A stretch of DNA of 64,000 bases from Alginatibacterium sediminis (GCF_003610775.1 NZ_RAQO01000008.1:310001-374000), one strand, 5' to 3'; shown: positions 1-10,066, numbered from the stretch's first letter. The notes: generated from the letters alone by a model not told the origin. Translations and numbers: made by a program.

Positions 1-2
1 TT

Positions 3-590
3 CTACTGCAATCAAGTAATGCCTTAGTGGACTTTCGTAAGCACCGCGTTGATCTTTGTGTACGTTACGGTATGGGGAAATATGCTGATTTAGAAAGTCA
101 TTGGCTCATGGATGATTTTTTGTATCCGGTTTGCCACCCTATCTATCAAGAGCGACATCAAATCTACAAACTTGAAGACTTAAGTAAGGCTGATTTACTT
201 GAAGATGCTCGTCCAGATATGAATTGGAATTATTGGTTAGAGTTGGCTGGGCACGACCCCCAGACCATTAAACCAAGTTTACGTTATCAAGGTGCGCACT
301 TGGTTGTTCAAGGAGCCTTAGCCGTGCAGGGAGTTGCCTTAGTGCGACATAATGTCGCTTGGAAATTTATCGAAGAAGGTACATTAGTGCGTATAGGTGA
401 TATCGATATTCGGTCGGCCTATCGGTATTTTCTGTGCGCGCCATCGAGCTACTTTAAGCGTTCTAAAATTAGAAGTTTTGAAACTTGGATTCAAGAGCAA
501 GCAAGCTTGTTTTGGCAACAAAGTCTAGCCAAAGACGCTGCGCAGCGTCGAGTTATAGACGCGCCTGAATTTGACGATAGCGGTTCTTGA
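3..590 (+). CDS. LysR-family transcriptional regulator, C-terminal part (5' end outside window)
   Basis: This is the effector-binding half of a LysR-type DNA-binding regulator. The reading frame is already open at the first bases, so the N-terminal helix-turn-helix lies before the window. A GTG at 27 is only an internal codon. The visible protein carries the pattern VDFRKHRVDLCVRYGMGKY, followed later by GVALVRHNVAWKFIEEG. Both are typical of GcvA-like members, which often control amino-acid or beta-lactamase genes. The ligand and target genes cannot be read from this fragment. Family assignment is firm; the GcvA-like subgroup is likely. Confidence 0.85.
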   Translation, partial: LLQSSNALVDFRKHRVDLCVRYGMGKYADLESHWLMDDFLYPVCHPIYQERHQIYKLEDLSKADLLEDARPDMNWNYWLELAGHDPQTIKPSLRYQGAHLVVQGALAVQGVALVRHNVAWKFIEEGTLVRIGDIDIRSAYRYFLCAPSSYFKRSKIRSFETWIQEQASLFWQQSLAKDAAQRRVIDAPEFDDSGS

Positions 591-753
591 TTTAGTTTTA
601 ATAACGCTTAAGTACACAAACACAATCAATCGATTTGCTAGAAGAAGAGATATTATTCATAGGTCATCGAAAAATGCTGCCCTTTATGCGAAGGATTCTG
701 ATGATTGTATAAGTCGCTTTGGATTCAGTACGATATTCTTCCACCCATAGCGC

Positions 754-1305
754 TTATATTTTCCTATACACTTGAAGCTGACATGCACCACAGTGAATTT
801 CTGTCCCTACCCTCAGTTCACCCTGGCAATAATGACACTTACTATGTTGTAACAGCGGAATGGATTGGCGTATTTCAACTTTAGATTGGCTTTTTTTATG
901 GCGAAATAACCACAGTAAACAGCCTAAACTTAAGCACACGGCGCTAATACGCAGCACCAAAATATGTTCAGAAAGTTCAACGGCCTCAGGTTGAAACATA
1001 AGAACAACAAGAGCTAATAACACAATGTTTATCACTAATTTTGAAAATAAGCCTGACTGATAGCGTCCATTGGTATCACGTTTACATTCGCTACAAATCC
1101 ACTGAAAACGGGAGCCCAGAGGGATCAAGCTAAGCCAGAAAAGGTGAAACCAACTCTTCCAAGTCCATTTTTCTGCAATGACAAGTTTCTCGCATGCATT
1201 GCAATAATCTTGACTATAAGCGGTGCGCTTTAGTTTGTGTTTTTTAGTGCCGGAGAAAATAAACATGCAAGTGTGTTTCCATGATGGAATTTCTAAATAA
1301 ATCAA
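754..1305 (-). CDS. Membrane protein with zinc-ribbon-type cysteine pairs
   Basis: I do not recognise this 183-residue protein by name. It has four CxxC pairs: CNAC near residue 36, CSEC near 71, and CHYC and CGAC close to the C-terminus. The spacing suggests two zinc ribbons, one before and one after two hydrophobic segments (about residues 88-106 and 116-136). The predicted layout is a cytosolic ribbon, a membrane hairpin, and a second cytosolic ribbon. It stands alone between convergent or unrelated genes, with about 500 bases of empty sequence upstream. Function unknown. Confidence 0.6.
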   Translation of the reverse strand: MIYLEIPSWKHTCMFIFSGTKKHKLKRTAYSQDYCNACEKLVIAEKWTWKSWFHLFWLSLIPLGSRFQWICSECKRDTNGRYQSGLFSKLVINIVLLALVVLMFQPEAVELSEHILVLRISAVCLSLGCLLWLFRHKKSQSKVEIRQSIPLLQHSKCHYCQGELRVGTEIHCGACQLQVYRKI

Positions 1306-1817
1306 TGGTGTGTAAGCTTAATGCCAAGTTGGGCCTTGATTTCGAATCGACTTTATCTCGAAGTGTGGCTTCGCCTTCAGAGTAACGCTGTGTTTTGAAA
1401 AGCGCTCAAAGCCAATATTGCCTCCCTGCCCCTTTGAAATAAACAGAGTAAAAGCTCGAGATCAGGTCAAACTAACACATTAGCCTCGATTCCATATAGC
1501 AAATCATTGCAGAACCTAGTTAGAAATTATTTGAATACCAATACCTAACAGCATTAATTTTTTAAAACAGCTCTTGCAGAACTCCCTAAACCCATAAACA
1601 CCTGCTCAGCCTTTGCTAACGAAGAGTTACGTCCAGCTAATTTTTATTTGCATGGTTTATCCGAAGTTCTGGTGACCTTGTCAGCGAAACTAAACCAGCA
1701 AAAATCAAGCTTTTTGAGTCGAGGTTAAAACTTGAACCACCATTTTTTGACAATAGGCCCGGCCATACATACAAGCCTGTAGCCCTGATGGCTTGACACT
1801 ACAATATGTGTATTAGA
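1306..1817. other. Intergenic stretch with nothing recognisable
   Basis: About 510 bases lie between the start of the zinc-ribbon gene and the stop of the hydrolase gene. I see no long open frame, no tRNA-like structure and no clear terminator. The sequence is AT-rich in places and could hold the promoter of the zinc-ribbon gene or decayed coding sequence, but neither can be supported. Confidence 0.4.
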
Positions 1818-2729
1818 TCAGTAACAGTCTTGGAATCGCTGACTTAATAAAGCCCTTATGCATTGCTCTATTAGTGCAGGTGATTCGATTTGAAGTAAAT
1901 GGCCTTGTTGCTCAAGCTCAATCACTCGACTGTTACTTTTAGGTAAGTGCTGCTTTGCATATCGCGCATTAAGAGGATCAACAAGGCCATCATCTAAACC
2001 TTGAATCACTATCGTTGGAATCCCCATAGCAGCCAGTTCTTGCGCAGAATTTTGAAGACCAGGAGCTAAGTTGTACATCTCTTTATTGGAGTCTAGCAAC
2101 AACTCGCCGATATCAAATTGGGATAAAACCCATGCTCCTGCAACGCTCCCTGCAAACTTGTTGTACCAACGTGGTTTAGCTAAACTTGGGTCTAGCGCTC
2201 CAGCCAACAATAAAGCCGCATCAATATCTTCTGATTGTGAAACGAGGCTTGGAATCAAAGAAGCCCCCCACGAGTGCCCAACGATTACCAAAGGCTTATC
2301 CGGATTCATGCTTTTAATCTGCTTAAACCAAGGCAATAGAAAATGGGCTTGAGATTCAAAATCACTAACATCTAGCCCTTGCTGTTTTGCTTGCGAAAGT
2401 CCCCAGCCAGGCCTGTCTAGAGCGTAAACAAGCATATCGTCAGTTAAACTTGGGCTACCGATTATATAGGCTCCATCAGACCAAGATCCCGGAGTCCCAT
2501 GTACCCAGACCACCGTTGCCAACGTTGGAGTTCCTTGGCTACGCGAATAAATACTTAATTTACCCAAGTCCAGCTGGTGCTTCGCCAATGCGGGATTATT
2601 TTCCAATTGCTGCTCGACGAATAATTGCTGTTGCTCAAGTCCTTTGGGTACTGGGCTACAAGCCGTGATTAAGCCAACAAGTGCTAGCCCGTAGTATTGC
2701 CACTGTCTTAATATTTTTACTACCTGCAT
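1818..2729 (-). CDS. Alpha/beta-hydrolase lipoprotein
   Basis: This 303-residue protein is a lipid-anchored alpha/beta-fold hydrolase. A signal peptide ends in the lipobox LITAC, with the acylated cysteine at residue 24, so the enzyme should sit in the periplasm on a membrane. An HGTPG oxyanion-type loop appears near residue 77. The nucleophile elbow is GHSWG with Ser153, the acid is probably Asp246 or Asp247 in GLDDG, and the catalytic His is about residue 277 in QQGHLL. The triad is complete. The substrate is unknown; esterase or lipase activity is a family-level guess. It is divergent from the HAD gene, with about 100 bases between them. Confidence 0.8.
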   Translation of the reverse strand: MQVVKILRQWQYYGLALVGLITACSPVPKGLEQQQLFVEQQLENNPALAKHQLDLGKLSIYSRSQGTPTLATVVWVHGTPGSWSDGAYIIGSPSLTDDMLVYALDRPGWGLSQAKQQGLDVSDFESQAHFLLPWFKQIKSMNPDKPLVIVGHSWGASLIPSLVSQSEDIDAALLLAGALDPSLAKPRWYNKFAGSVAGAWVLSQFDIGELLLDSNKEMYNLAPGLQNSAQELAAMGIPTIVIQGLDDGLVDPLNARYAKQHLPKSNSRVIELEQQGHLLQIESPALIEQCIRALLSQRFQDCY

Positions 2730-2830
2730 AAACGGACGACTCCTTGCTTATTCAAAGATACCTAAGTTGCGCAATAACAATGCCACAAAAATAAGCTAAA
2801 CTGCGTCGATATTCATAAAATTGGTGAGTT

Positions 2831-3739
2831 ATGTTAAACACTGCTAGTGACGCTTTTGAAATCTATCTTAATATTCCCGAACGTTTTCCACCCCTTAGTG
2901 AGCGAGCTGTGACTCCCATTTCTATCAGTAGCATGGATGAAATAAGCGCGCAATTTGATGTATTCTTGTTTGACGCTTATGGGGTGTTGAACTGTGGTAG
3001 CCAAGCCATTGAGGGCGCCGGTGATAGTATTGAAAAACTGCAAGCGGCCAATAAGCAGGTGTTTGTAGTCACCAATTCTGCTACGCCTAACCCATTACAA
3101 TTACGCGAAAAGTTTCAAAATCTAGGATTCAATTTCCTAGACCAAAACATCGTCAGTAGCCGCAGTGTTCTTGAGTCCCATCTACAACAACTACCCGCGC
3201 AAGCGACCTTAGGTGTAATCAACACTCCTGAACAAGGTCTCGATTGCCAGCAGCCTTGCCACTACGTTGGAGACGAAAAGTTTTGGCAAAGCGACTGCTT
3301 TATATTTCTAAGCTCCCAATGCTGGTCTTGGGAATTACAAGGCCAATTGGAAGCAGAGCTTCGTAAAAGACCCCGGCCATTCTGGATTGGTAACCCCGAT
3401 TTAATAGCCCCCTTAGAGAACTCAATTTCAATTGAACCTGGAAGCTATACTTTTCAAATGTCACAGAGCTTATTTCGACTTAATCGTTACTTCGGAAAAC
3501 CATTCCCAAGCATTTTTGATGAAGTTAAACGCCGTTGTAATTTAGGATTAACACAAACCATTGACCCACAACGAATGCTGATGGTTGGCGACACACTACA
3601 TACAGATGTATTGGGAGGTAATGCCGCCGGTCTAAAAACTTTGCTCGTCACAGAGCACGGATTTCTAAAAGGCTTAGATGTCGACAGCCACATACAACGA
3701 TCCAAGGTGAAGCCCGACTTCATCATAACCAGTATTTAG
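2831..3739 (+). CDS. HAD-superfamily IIA hydrolase-like protein
   Basis: The 302-residue protein has the HAD subclass IIA (NagD-like) layout. Motif I is FLFDAYGVLN with Asp48, motif II is VVTNSA, a Lys lies in GKPFPSIF, and motif III/IV is MLMVGDTLHTDVLGG. In motif I the residue two after the nucleophile is Tyr rather than the Asp normal in phosphatases. Related uncharacterised family members often carry an aromatic residue there. The predicted class is a phosphatase or hydrolase of a small cytosolic substrate, which cannot be named. Confidence 0.75.
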   Translation: MLNTASDAFEIYLNIPERFPPLSERAVTPISISSMDEISAQFDVFLFDAYGVLNCGSQAIEGAGDSIEKLQAANKQVFVVTNSATPNPLQLREKFQNLGFNFLDQNIVSSRSVLESHLQQLPAQATLGVINTPEQGLDCQQPCHYVGDEKFWQSDCFIFLSSQCWSWELQGQLEAELRKRPRPFWIGNPDLIAPLENSISIEPGSYTFQMSQSLFRLNRYFGKPFPSIFDEVKRRCNLGLTQTIDPQRMLMVGDTLHTDVLGGNAAGLKTLLVTEHGFLKGLDVDSHIQRSKVKPDFIITSI

Positions 3740-3820
3740 CAGCTCTATGCTAGGTTAAGAACTGCGGCGCTTAACGTAGCTTGCTGGCCGCACCTAACAT
3801 CACTTTTTACAGGCTTCTTT

Positions 3821-4492
3821 TTAGTGAACTTGCTGCGCTACCAATTGCGAAATAAGTGCTTGGTAGTCAGCTACACTGCGCGCACCAACAAGTTGATAAT
3901 GACTATCCATGGTAATGGTTGGCACCGAATTAACTCCGTTTTGGCGAATAATCTGTTGCTGAGTGAGCAGCTGTGCTTTAGTTGCGTTTTCACTAAGTAC
4001 AGCTTGAGCCAAATTAGGATCCAGTCCAATGCCTTGGCACAAATCTATCAAAACCGAGGGGTCATTAATATTTTGACCTTCACCAAAATAGGCGCGAAAC
4101 AAAGCCATATGGAACTCCGTACTTTTGCCATACTCAGATGCCCACAAACTAAGCATATGTGCTTTTAAGGTATTGTAGGTTTTCGTTTCAGCGGTATATT
4201 TGAAACGAAAGCCCAAGTCTAAACCCAATTGAGTAATGTGCTCTACAGTCTGTTTCGTTTGTTGGTCGCTATAGCCTAACTTATCACGCCAATGTTCAGT
4301 TAGCAGCTTACCCTGCTCTGGAATATTCGGGTTAAGTTGAAAGCTTTGCCACCTAATATCAAACTGTGCATGACTTTTGAATTTCAAGCTCGCTTGCGAA
4401 AACCTCAAATAACCAAGGACGCACCAAGGGCATACAAAATCGGACACGATATCGACACGGACTCTTCGTGCATTAGGCAATTCTTTTGTCAT
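3821..4492 (-). CDS. DsbA-family (FrnE-like) thiol oxidoreductase
   Basis: This 223-residue protein has a thioredoxin fold with a helical insertion, as in FrnE and 2-hydroxychromene-2-carboxylate isomerase relatives. The active site is CPWC at residues 21-24 in VSDFVCPWCVLGY. The cis-Pro loop region NGVNSVPTI is near residue 190. There is no signal peptide, so it should act in the cytosol, perhaps in thiol redox or polyketide-type isomerisation. It follows kefC on the same strand after nine bases and may be cotranscribed with kefFC, which would suit a thiol-stress setting. Confidence 0.82.
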   Translation of the reverse strand: MTKELPNARRVRVDIVSDFVCPWCVLGYLRFSQASLKFKSHAQFDIRWQSFQLNPNIPEQGKLLTEHWRDKLGYSDQQTKQTVEHITQLGLDLGFRFKYTAETKTYNTLKAHMLSLWASEYGKSTEFHMALFRAYFGEGQNINDPSVLIDLCQGIGLDPNLAQAVLSENATKAQLLTQQQIIRQNGVNSVPTITMDSHYQLVGARSVADYQALISQLVAQQVH

Positions 4493-4501
4493 TTGCTGTC
4501 C

Positions 4502-6412
4502 CTATTCAAATTCTTCGGCATAGCCTTTAGGCGGTGGTGTCCAAGAACGCTCCAAACTATGCCCTTCATTACGCTCACGCTTGTTCGCGTTTCGAAGTGC
4601 ATCTTCAAATTGCATAAATAATTCACGGTAGTTAGCGTTAAATTTGTTGTCTTCTGTACTCGCCAGCCAAGTCTCGTAGAGTATGTCTCGACTTTTTTCT
4701 TCAGTCTTAGCAAATGAGTTGCGCAAACCAGTGGCTTTAAACGGGTGCATACCCAACTCAATCATACTTTGCTGAGCCATTTCAAGCGCTGAATAATACG
4801 TTTCATTAACCACGTAATCAGCGCCTGCTTGGCGTAATTCATATTGATGGCCACGGTCGTAAGAACGCGCTAGGATTTTGAGTTTCGGATAAGCATGTTT
4901 GAGTTCAAGCACTAGCTCTGTTGCTCGTTGTCTGTCATCAATCGCGACCACAAATAGGCTTGCCTGTCCGACACCGGCGGTTTCTAACAAGTCCATGCGA
5001 GTTGCATCGCCAAAGTAGCTTTTTATGCCTATATTTCGCATCACTTCAATGGCGCTCAAGGATTGGTCGAAAACAATTGTTTTTACGTCATTGGCGGCCA
5101 GCAGCCGGTTAACAATTTGTCCGAATCGACCGGTCCCCGCAACTAATACAGGGCCTTGATCGTCAACTTTATCTGGTTCTTGCGTTTTACTTTGACGCTT
5201 TTCGTAAATCGGCAAAATTAAACGTTCAAAAGCAATAAATAAGGCCGGTGTGAGCAGCATAGATAGAGCTACAACTAAAGATAAGCGCTGAGAAATATCT
5301 AATGGCAAGGCATGATTTTGGGTACTAAAACTTAAGAGTACAAAACCAAACTCCCCCGCTTGAGCGAGGCTCAGAGCAAACAACCACCGGTCACTGCCTT
5401 TGACCTTAAATGGGAAAGACAACAACAGTAGAATCCCTGCTTTTAAAGCAATTAATCCTAGTGTTAACCCAATAATAAGACCAAATTCACTAAACAAAAT
5501 TCCAAAATCAATCCCAGCACCAACCGTGATGAAGAACAAGCCTAAAAGCAAACCTTTAAAAGGTTCAATATTACTCTCAAGCTCATGGCGAAACTCACTA
5601 TTTGCCAACACAACACCGGCTAAAAAGGTACCTAGAGCCGGTGAAAGCCCTACCAAGCTCATTAAAGCAGCAATGCCAATCACCAACGCTAAAGCTGCGG
5701 CGGTAGATATTTCACGCAGTCCTGCACTCGCGACATACTTAAATATTGGTCGGCTAAGGTAATGCCCACCGACAACCACCGCGGCAATCGAGGAAAACAA
5801 GGCAATGGCATATGCCCAACCCGGTAAACCAGCCAATAAATTAAGCTCTTCATGGTGCTCTGCTGCCACTTGTAGCGAAGCGGCAGCTTCAACTAACTCT
5901 GGTAAGGCAAGCAAAGGAATAAAAGCCAGCATTGGGATTACAGCAATATCTTGAAACAATAATACTGAGAAGGCACTTCGCCCCGCATCACTGCTCATTA
6001 AGCCTTTTTCTTGCAAGGTCTGTAATACGATGGCGGTTGAAGACAGTGAAAAAATCAAGCCAATGGTTACTGCCACTGTCCAAGGCAGGTCGAATAGTAG
6101 ACCGAGCCCTGCGGCGCTGGCAGCGGTTAGGAATACTTGTAAGCCGCCTAAGCCTAATAAACGGTGGCGCATGCTCCAAAGCATTTTAGGCTCAAGTTCA
6201 AGACCAACTAAAAACAACATCATCACCACACCAAACTCGGCAAAATGTTGAATAGTTGTAGTTTCGTCGCCAACTAAGCCAACAACAGGACCGATGACAA
6301 CACCAGCAATCAAGTAGCCAAGTACTGAACCTAAGCCAAAACGTTTAGCGAGCGGTACAGCGATGACAGCAGCAATTAGGTAAATGAAGGCTTGAATAAA
6401 ATAAATGGTCAT
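4502..6412 (-). CDS. kefC: Glutathione-gated potassium efflux antiporter, KefC-type (CPA2 family)
   Basis: KefC is an inner-membrane K+/H+ antiporter held shut by glutathione and opened by glutathione adducts of electrophiles, which acidifies the cytosol and protects DNA. The 636-residue protein has about 12 membrane segments over residues 1-390, including GLGSVLGYLIAG and the IEPFKGLLLGLFF segment. A cytosolic TrkA-N/KTN domain follows, with the nucleotide loop GTGRFGQ and YFGDATRMDLL. The N-terminal and KTN motifs resemble E. coli KefC more than KefB. The start overlaps the kefF stop by four bases, indicating translational coupling. Confidence 0.88.
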   Translation of the reverse strand: MTIYFIQAFIYLIAAVIAVPLAKRFGLGSVLGYLIAGVVIGPVVGLVGDETTTIQHFAEFGVVMMLFLVGLELEPKMLWSMRHRLLGLGGLQVFLTAASAAGLGLLFDLPWTVAVTIGLIFSLSSTAIVLQTLQEKGLMSSDAGRSAFSVLLFQDIAVIPMLAFIPLLALPELVEAAASLQVAAEHHEELNLLAGLPGWAYAIALFSSIAAVVVGGHYLSRPIFKYVASAGLREISTAAALALVIGIAALMSLVGLSPALGTFLAGVVLANSEFRHELESNIEPFKGLLLGLFFITVGAGIDFGILFSEFGLIIGLTLGLIALKAGILLLLSFPFKVKGSDRWLFALSLAQAGEFGFVLLSFSTQNHALPLDISQRLSLVVALSMLLTPALFIAFERLILPIYEKRQSKTQEPDKVDDQGPVLVAGTGRFGQIVNRLLAANDVKTIVFDQSLSAIEVMRNIGIKSYFGDATRMDLLETAGVGQASLFVVAIDDRQRATELVLELKHAYPKLKILARSYDRGHQYELRQAGADYVVNETYYSALEMAQQSMIELGMHPFKATGLRNSFAKTEEKSRDILYETWLASTEDNKFNANYRELFMQFEDALRNANKRERNEGHSLERSWTPPPKGYAEEFE

Positions 6413-7041
6413 AACGATACCTGCTCCTGAGAAACCGCATTTTCAAATTCGGACAACATTAGCTTGCAGGACTTCGCCTTAGCAAAATCGAATCGCTGAT
6501 GATGCAGAGCATTGAGCAAACGTCGCCACTTATCCAAATGCGCTTCGACGCGCCCTTCATCAAGAGCCGTGCGCGAACCAAACAGTGCAAAGGGAGGTAA
6601 ATATCGCATTTGGGTGAGGCTGGCAGTTTGCTCTAAAGGCTGCAGAAGCTGCGCGATAGTAAAATGATTGTAGCCTTGTGCTTTATAAGCTGACTCGTTA
6701 CCACCGGCACTCAGTGCACAAAAGAAGTATTTATCGCGTAGCGCATTACCCTCATGCCCATAGGCAAAGCCATACTCAAGCACTAGGTCTTGCCACTCTT
6801 TTAAAATCGCCGGAGTAGAATACCAATACATAGGAAACTGAAAAATGATGATGTCATGTTCTCGCAAGCGCTGCTGTTCTACGTCAATATCAATCTGAAA
6901 CGTAGGATACTCTGCGTAGAGGTCCACACAGGTGACACCTTCAATCGATTGAGCACTTTGAAACATGCGTTGGTTAATTTCAGAACGATCGCTGCTTGGG
7001 TGAGCGTACAACAACAAAATTCGACTAGCCATAAGTTGCAA
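6409..7041 (-). CDS. kefF: KefF-type ancillary NAD(P)H quinone oxidoreductase
   Basis: KefF is a flavodoxin-fold quinone reductase that binds KefC and is needed for full efflux activity. The 210-residue protein begins with RILLLYAHPSSDRS, the phosphate-binding motif of the family. It continues with the conserved FPMYWYSTPAILKEW, the segment AYGHEGNAL and LPPFALF. These match KefF better than KefG. A second Met four codons in could be the true start. It is the first gene of a kefF-kefC pair with an ATG/TGA-type overlap. Confidence 0.85.
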   Translation of the reverse strand: MQLMASRILLLYAHPSSDRSEINQRMFQSAQSIEGVTCVDLYAEYPTFQIDIDVEQQRLREHDIIIFQFPMYWYSTPAILKEWQDLVLEYGFAYGHEGNALRDKYFFCALSAGGNESAYKAQGYNHFTIAQLLQPLEQTASLTQMRYLPPFALFGSRTALDEGRVEAHLDKWRRLLNALHHQRFDFAKAKSCKLMLSEFENAVSQEQVSL

Positions 7042-7082
7042 ATCCTTTTTACCGACTAATTATAAACTAACACAAATTGGAT

Positions 7083-7112
7083 AAAAAAAAGGGAAGGCGT
7101 TTAGACCTTCCC
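7083..7112 (-). terminator. Rho-independent terminator after proA
   Basis: On the minus strand a 7-bp stem (GGGAAGG paired with CCTTCCC, 7091-7112, loop of 8) is followed by eight T residues. It begins about 24 bases past the proA stop codon and should end the proBA transcript. Confidence 0.85.
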
Positions 7113-7136
7113 TCACGATACGCTCACGAGTATTTA

Positions 7137-8396
7137 CTATTCGCGGATCAGGTAATCGCCTAAACCGATCCACTTGTAAGTGGTGAGTTCTTTTAGTCCC
7201 ATAGGGCCTCGGGCATGAAGTTTTTGAGTACTCACTGCAACTTCGGCTCCCAGTCCAAATTGGCTTCCATCGGTAAAGCGTGTACTGGCATTTACATATA
7301 CTGCAGCTGAATTTACTTCACTAATAAACCGATTTGCACGAGACCAATCTTCGGTCAAGATACTGTCAGAATGTTGGGTTGAATGGGCTCTAATATGCGC
7401 GATAGCAGGCGCTAGGTCGTCAACAATTTTGACCCCTAGGGTTAAGCCCATCCATTCCATGTCAAAGTCATTCTCTTTAGCAGCTTCAAGCAATGGGTAT
7501 CCCAGCTGTTGAAGGATCTCAAAGCTTTCAGGGTCAGCTTTAAGGTTGACACTGCTTGCGGTTAAACGTTTGGCTAATAAAGGTAGCAAGGTTTCAGCAA
7601 CGTCACGGTGCAATAAGATTGTATCTAAGGCATTACACACACTAGGACGTTGTACTTTAGCGTTCTCAATAATATCAACGGCTTTATCTAGTTTCGCACT
7701 TGAATCAACAAACACATGGCAAATTCCGATGCCACCGGTGATCACGGGGATAGTTGCCTGCTCTTTGCACAAGCGATGTAAGCCGGCGCCACCACGCGGA
7801 ATAATCATATCCACATATTGGTCAAGTTTGAGTAATTCGGTGACATAAGCGCGGTCAGGAGATTCAATGTATTGAATCGCTGTCTCGGGAAGACCGGCCT
7901 TATTCAGCGCTTCTTGAATCACTTTAACTAAAACTAAGTTAGAATTTAAAGTCTCTTTGCCTCCACGTAAAATAGCAGCATTACCGGTTTTTAAGGCCAA
8001 GGCTGCAATATCAATAGTGACATTAGGTCTCGCCTCGTAGATCACACCTAGTACACCTACGGGTATACGACGTTTACTTAAGCGCAAGCCGTTTTCGAGA
8101 ACTTTACCTTCAAATTCTTGCCCTACTGGATCTTCAAGTTGCGTCACCATACGCACGTCGGCGGCAATCGCTTCAAGACGCTCACCCGTCAATAGCAGGC
8201 GGTCCAACAATGAAGGGGCTAAGCCCGCTTTCTCACCCGCTGCTATATCAATAGCATTGGCCTTAAGAATCAATGATTGCTGAGCAATAATTTGGTCCGC
8301 TATGATTTGCAATGCGGCATTTTTTTGCTGAGTACCGAGCTGAGATAACACGTAGCTCGCTTGCTGAGCCTGTTGACCTAGTTGTTCCAGTTGCAT
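7137..8396 (-). CDS. proA: Gamma-glutamyl phosphate reductase (glutamate-5-semialdehyde dehydrogenase)
   Basis: ProA reduces gamma-glutamyl phosphate with NADPH to glutamate semialdehyde, the second step of proline synthesis. The length of 419 residues is normal. Visible motifs are [15 protein letters not shown], the cofactor region AAILRGGKE and the catalytic Cys254 in [11 protein letters not shown]. It lies 11 bases after proB on the same strand, so the two form an operon ending at a strong terminator. Assignment is secure. Confidence 0.97.
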   Translation of the reverse strand: MQLEQLGQQAQQASYVLSQLGTQQKNAALQIIADQIIAQQSLILKANAIDIAAGEKAGLAPSLLDRLLLTGERLEAIAADVRMVTQLEDPVGQEFEGKVLENGLRLSKRRIPVGVLGVIYEARPNVTIDIAALALKTGNAAILRGGKETLNSNLVLVKVIQEALNKAGLPETAIQYIESPDRAYVTELLKLDQYVDMIIPRGGAGLHRLCKEQATIPVITGGIGICHVFVDSSAKLDKAVDIIENAKVQRPSVCNALDTILLHRDVAETLLPLLAKRLTASSVNLKADPESFEILQQLGYPLLEAAKENDFDMEWMGLTLGVKIVDDLAPAIAHIRAHSTQHSDSILTEDWSRANRFISEVNSAAVYVNASTRFTDGSQFGLGAEVAVSTQKLHARGPMGLKELTTYKWIGLGDYLIRE

Positions 8397-8407
8397 ACCA
8401 TTTTCCT

Positions 8408-9517
8408 TTATATCAAGACCATGTCGTCACGGTGGATGACCACCGAGCCATAACCGTAGCCTAAAATTGAATCAATTTGATCTGAATGCTGCCCTTTTAT
8501 CTTTTGCATATCGGCGGTGTTGTAGCGACATATGCCTCGGGCTATTTCTTGTCGTTCCGGGGTTAGTATTCTTAGTACATCGCCGCGTTTAAACTCACCA
8601 GTAACTTGCATCACGCCTTTAGGCAGCAAACTAGAACCTTTTCGTTGAACAGCATTACAGGCACCGGCATCTAGAATTAATGTTCCCTGAGGAGGGGGAC
8701 CAGCAAATATCCAACGTTTGCGATTTTCCAAAGGTGATGAAAGCGCGGTAAACTTGGTCCCTACTCGCTCTCCTTTTGCTAAGCGGCACAGCACTTGTGG
8801 AGCATGTCCGGAAGCAACGACAACCTCAATAGCGGCTCGGCGAGCAACATCAGCAGCTTGTAGTTTTGTAGCCATACCACCGGTGCCTAAACCACTAACA
8901 CTGTCTCCGGCAAGGGAGCGCAAAGTGTCATCAATGGTTTGAACTTCTTCGATTAATTCTGCATCTGGATTGTTTCGTGGGTCTGCTGTAAACAGACCAG
9001 GCTGGTCGGTAAGTAAAACCAACTTATTGGCTTCGGCAAGGATCGAGACTAACGCTGAAAGGTTATCGTTATCACCGACTTTAATTTCCGCGGTGGCTAC
9101 AGCATCGTTCTCGTTCACAACCGGAATAATGCGATGGTCTAGCAATGACTTTAAGGTATCGCGGGCATTAAGAAATCGCTCTCGGTCTTCTAAGTCAGCG
9201 CGAGTCAATAACATTTGCCCAACAAAAAGCCCATATATACTGAACAGATTTTCCCAGACTTGGATAAGTCGACTTTGGCCAACTGCTGCCAGCATCTGTT
9301 TATTAGCAATGGTAGAGGAAATATGAGCGTGCTTCTCGGCCAAGTGCTCTCGTCCCGCTGCAATTGCGCCAGATGTCACTAATACCACACGGTGTCCTGC
9401 CTTATGCAAAACAGCGATTTGGCGGACCAGCTCAACCATATGTGCCCGGTCGAGTTTGTCGCTACCACTTGTCAGAACGCTCGTTCCAAGCTTAACGACG
9501 ATGATTTGTTTAATCAC
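8408..9517 (-). CDS. proB: Glutamate 5-kinase with PUA domain
   Basis: ProB phosphorylates glutamate to gamma-glutamyl phosphate, the proline-inhibited first step of proline synthesis. The 369-residue protein has an amino-acid kinase domain ([10 protein letters not shown] at the start, VVNENDAVA, and the [14 protein letters not shown] segment) and a C-terminal PUA domain from about residue 280. The start codon is GTG, seven codons ahead of the Lys-Leu-Gly-Thr motif. It is the first gene of the proBA operon. The proB-proA order and neighbouring crl agree with enteric genomes. Confidence 0.96.
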   Translation of the reverse strand: MIKQIIVVKLGTSVLTSGSDKLDRAHMVELVRQIAVLHKAGHRVVLVTSGAIAAGREHLAEKHAHISSTIANKQMLAAVGQSRLIQVWENLFSIYGLFVGQMLLTRADLEDRERFLNARDTLKSLLDHRIIPVVNENDAVATAEIKVGDNDNLSALVSILAEANKLVLLTDQPGLFTADPRNNPDAELIEEVQTIDDTLRSLAGDSVSGLGTGGMATKLQAADVARRAAIEVVVASGHAPQVLCRLAKGERVGTKFTALSSPLENRKRWIFAGPPPQGTLILDAGACNAVQRKGSSLLPKGVMQVTGEFKRGDVLRILTPERQEIARGICRYNTADMQKIKGQHSDQIDSILGYGYGSVVIHRDDMVLI

Positions 9518-9667
9518 TTAAAATGCTCACTAGAGAGGGAAACTGACAGATAATTTAGCGCTTAGTTTACCCCAGATGATAGCAAGGATCAGCCCATTTA
9601 AACCCAATACTTTAGCTCAATTGCGCATCAGTTATGGTTAAAGGGGCTACGCTAAGGTGCAGGCTGG

Positions 9668-10066
9668 TTAAGCTGCGGGGAGAATCTGCTGCGGCTGAAT
9701 TGTACTTGAGGGTTCAAGCTTAAGATCAAAATCAGACAACAAGGCATGAAGTTTAGGATAGAAGTCCAGTAAGCTGGATTTCACCTGTTCATGATGTTCA
9801 TCGGGAATATCTTGTTCGGTCCACAGTCCGTCAACGCTGTGTAAACCGAATCGATAACTGTAGTTAAGTGTACCTTCAGTGACTTGCTCAACTTCAAACC
9901 ACCATCCGTAAAACTCGCGTTCATCAGCCGGTGGGTTTGCATCAGTGCATGCAGCAAGACAATCGAAAAAATAGTGATGCTCTTTACAGCGTTCTTTGCG
10001 CAAATAGGGACCAATTTTTAACATCCGCGCTAACAATTTGTGATGGCTTGGCCACTGCTTTTCCAT
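9668..10066 (-). CDS. crl: Sigma factor-binding protein Crl
   Basis: Crl binds sigma-S and helps it load onto core RNA polymerase, raising expression of stationary-phase genes. The 132-residue protein carries the family core: GPYLRKERC, then YFFDCLAAC, then REFYGWWFEVE, then YSYRFGLHSVDG and a C-terminal FDLKLEP. These align closely with E. coli Crl. It sits between frsA and proB, as in E. coli, which supports orthology. It is transcribed in the same direction as its neighbours but with gaps of 90-150 bases, so it may have its own promoter. Confidence 0.92.
   Translation of the reverse strand: MEKQWPSHHKLLARMLKIGPYLRKERCKEHHYFFDCLAACTDANPPADEREFYGWWFEVEQVTEGTLNYSYRFGLHSVDGLWTEQDIPDEHHEQVKSSLLDFYPKLHALLSDFDLKLEPSSTIQPQQILPAA

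Noticed and set aside
2071-2668. Two 93-residue frames on the plus strand within the hydrolase gene
   Set aside because: They lie entirely antisense to a gene with a complete catalytic triad and lipobox, and show no motif.
6409-7041. Naming the ancillary protein KefG and its partner KefB
   Set aside because: NQRMF...IEGV, AYGHEGNAL and LPPFALF fit KefF, and the antiporter N-terminus and YFGDATRMDLL fit KefC better.
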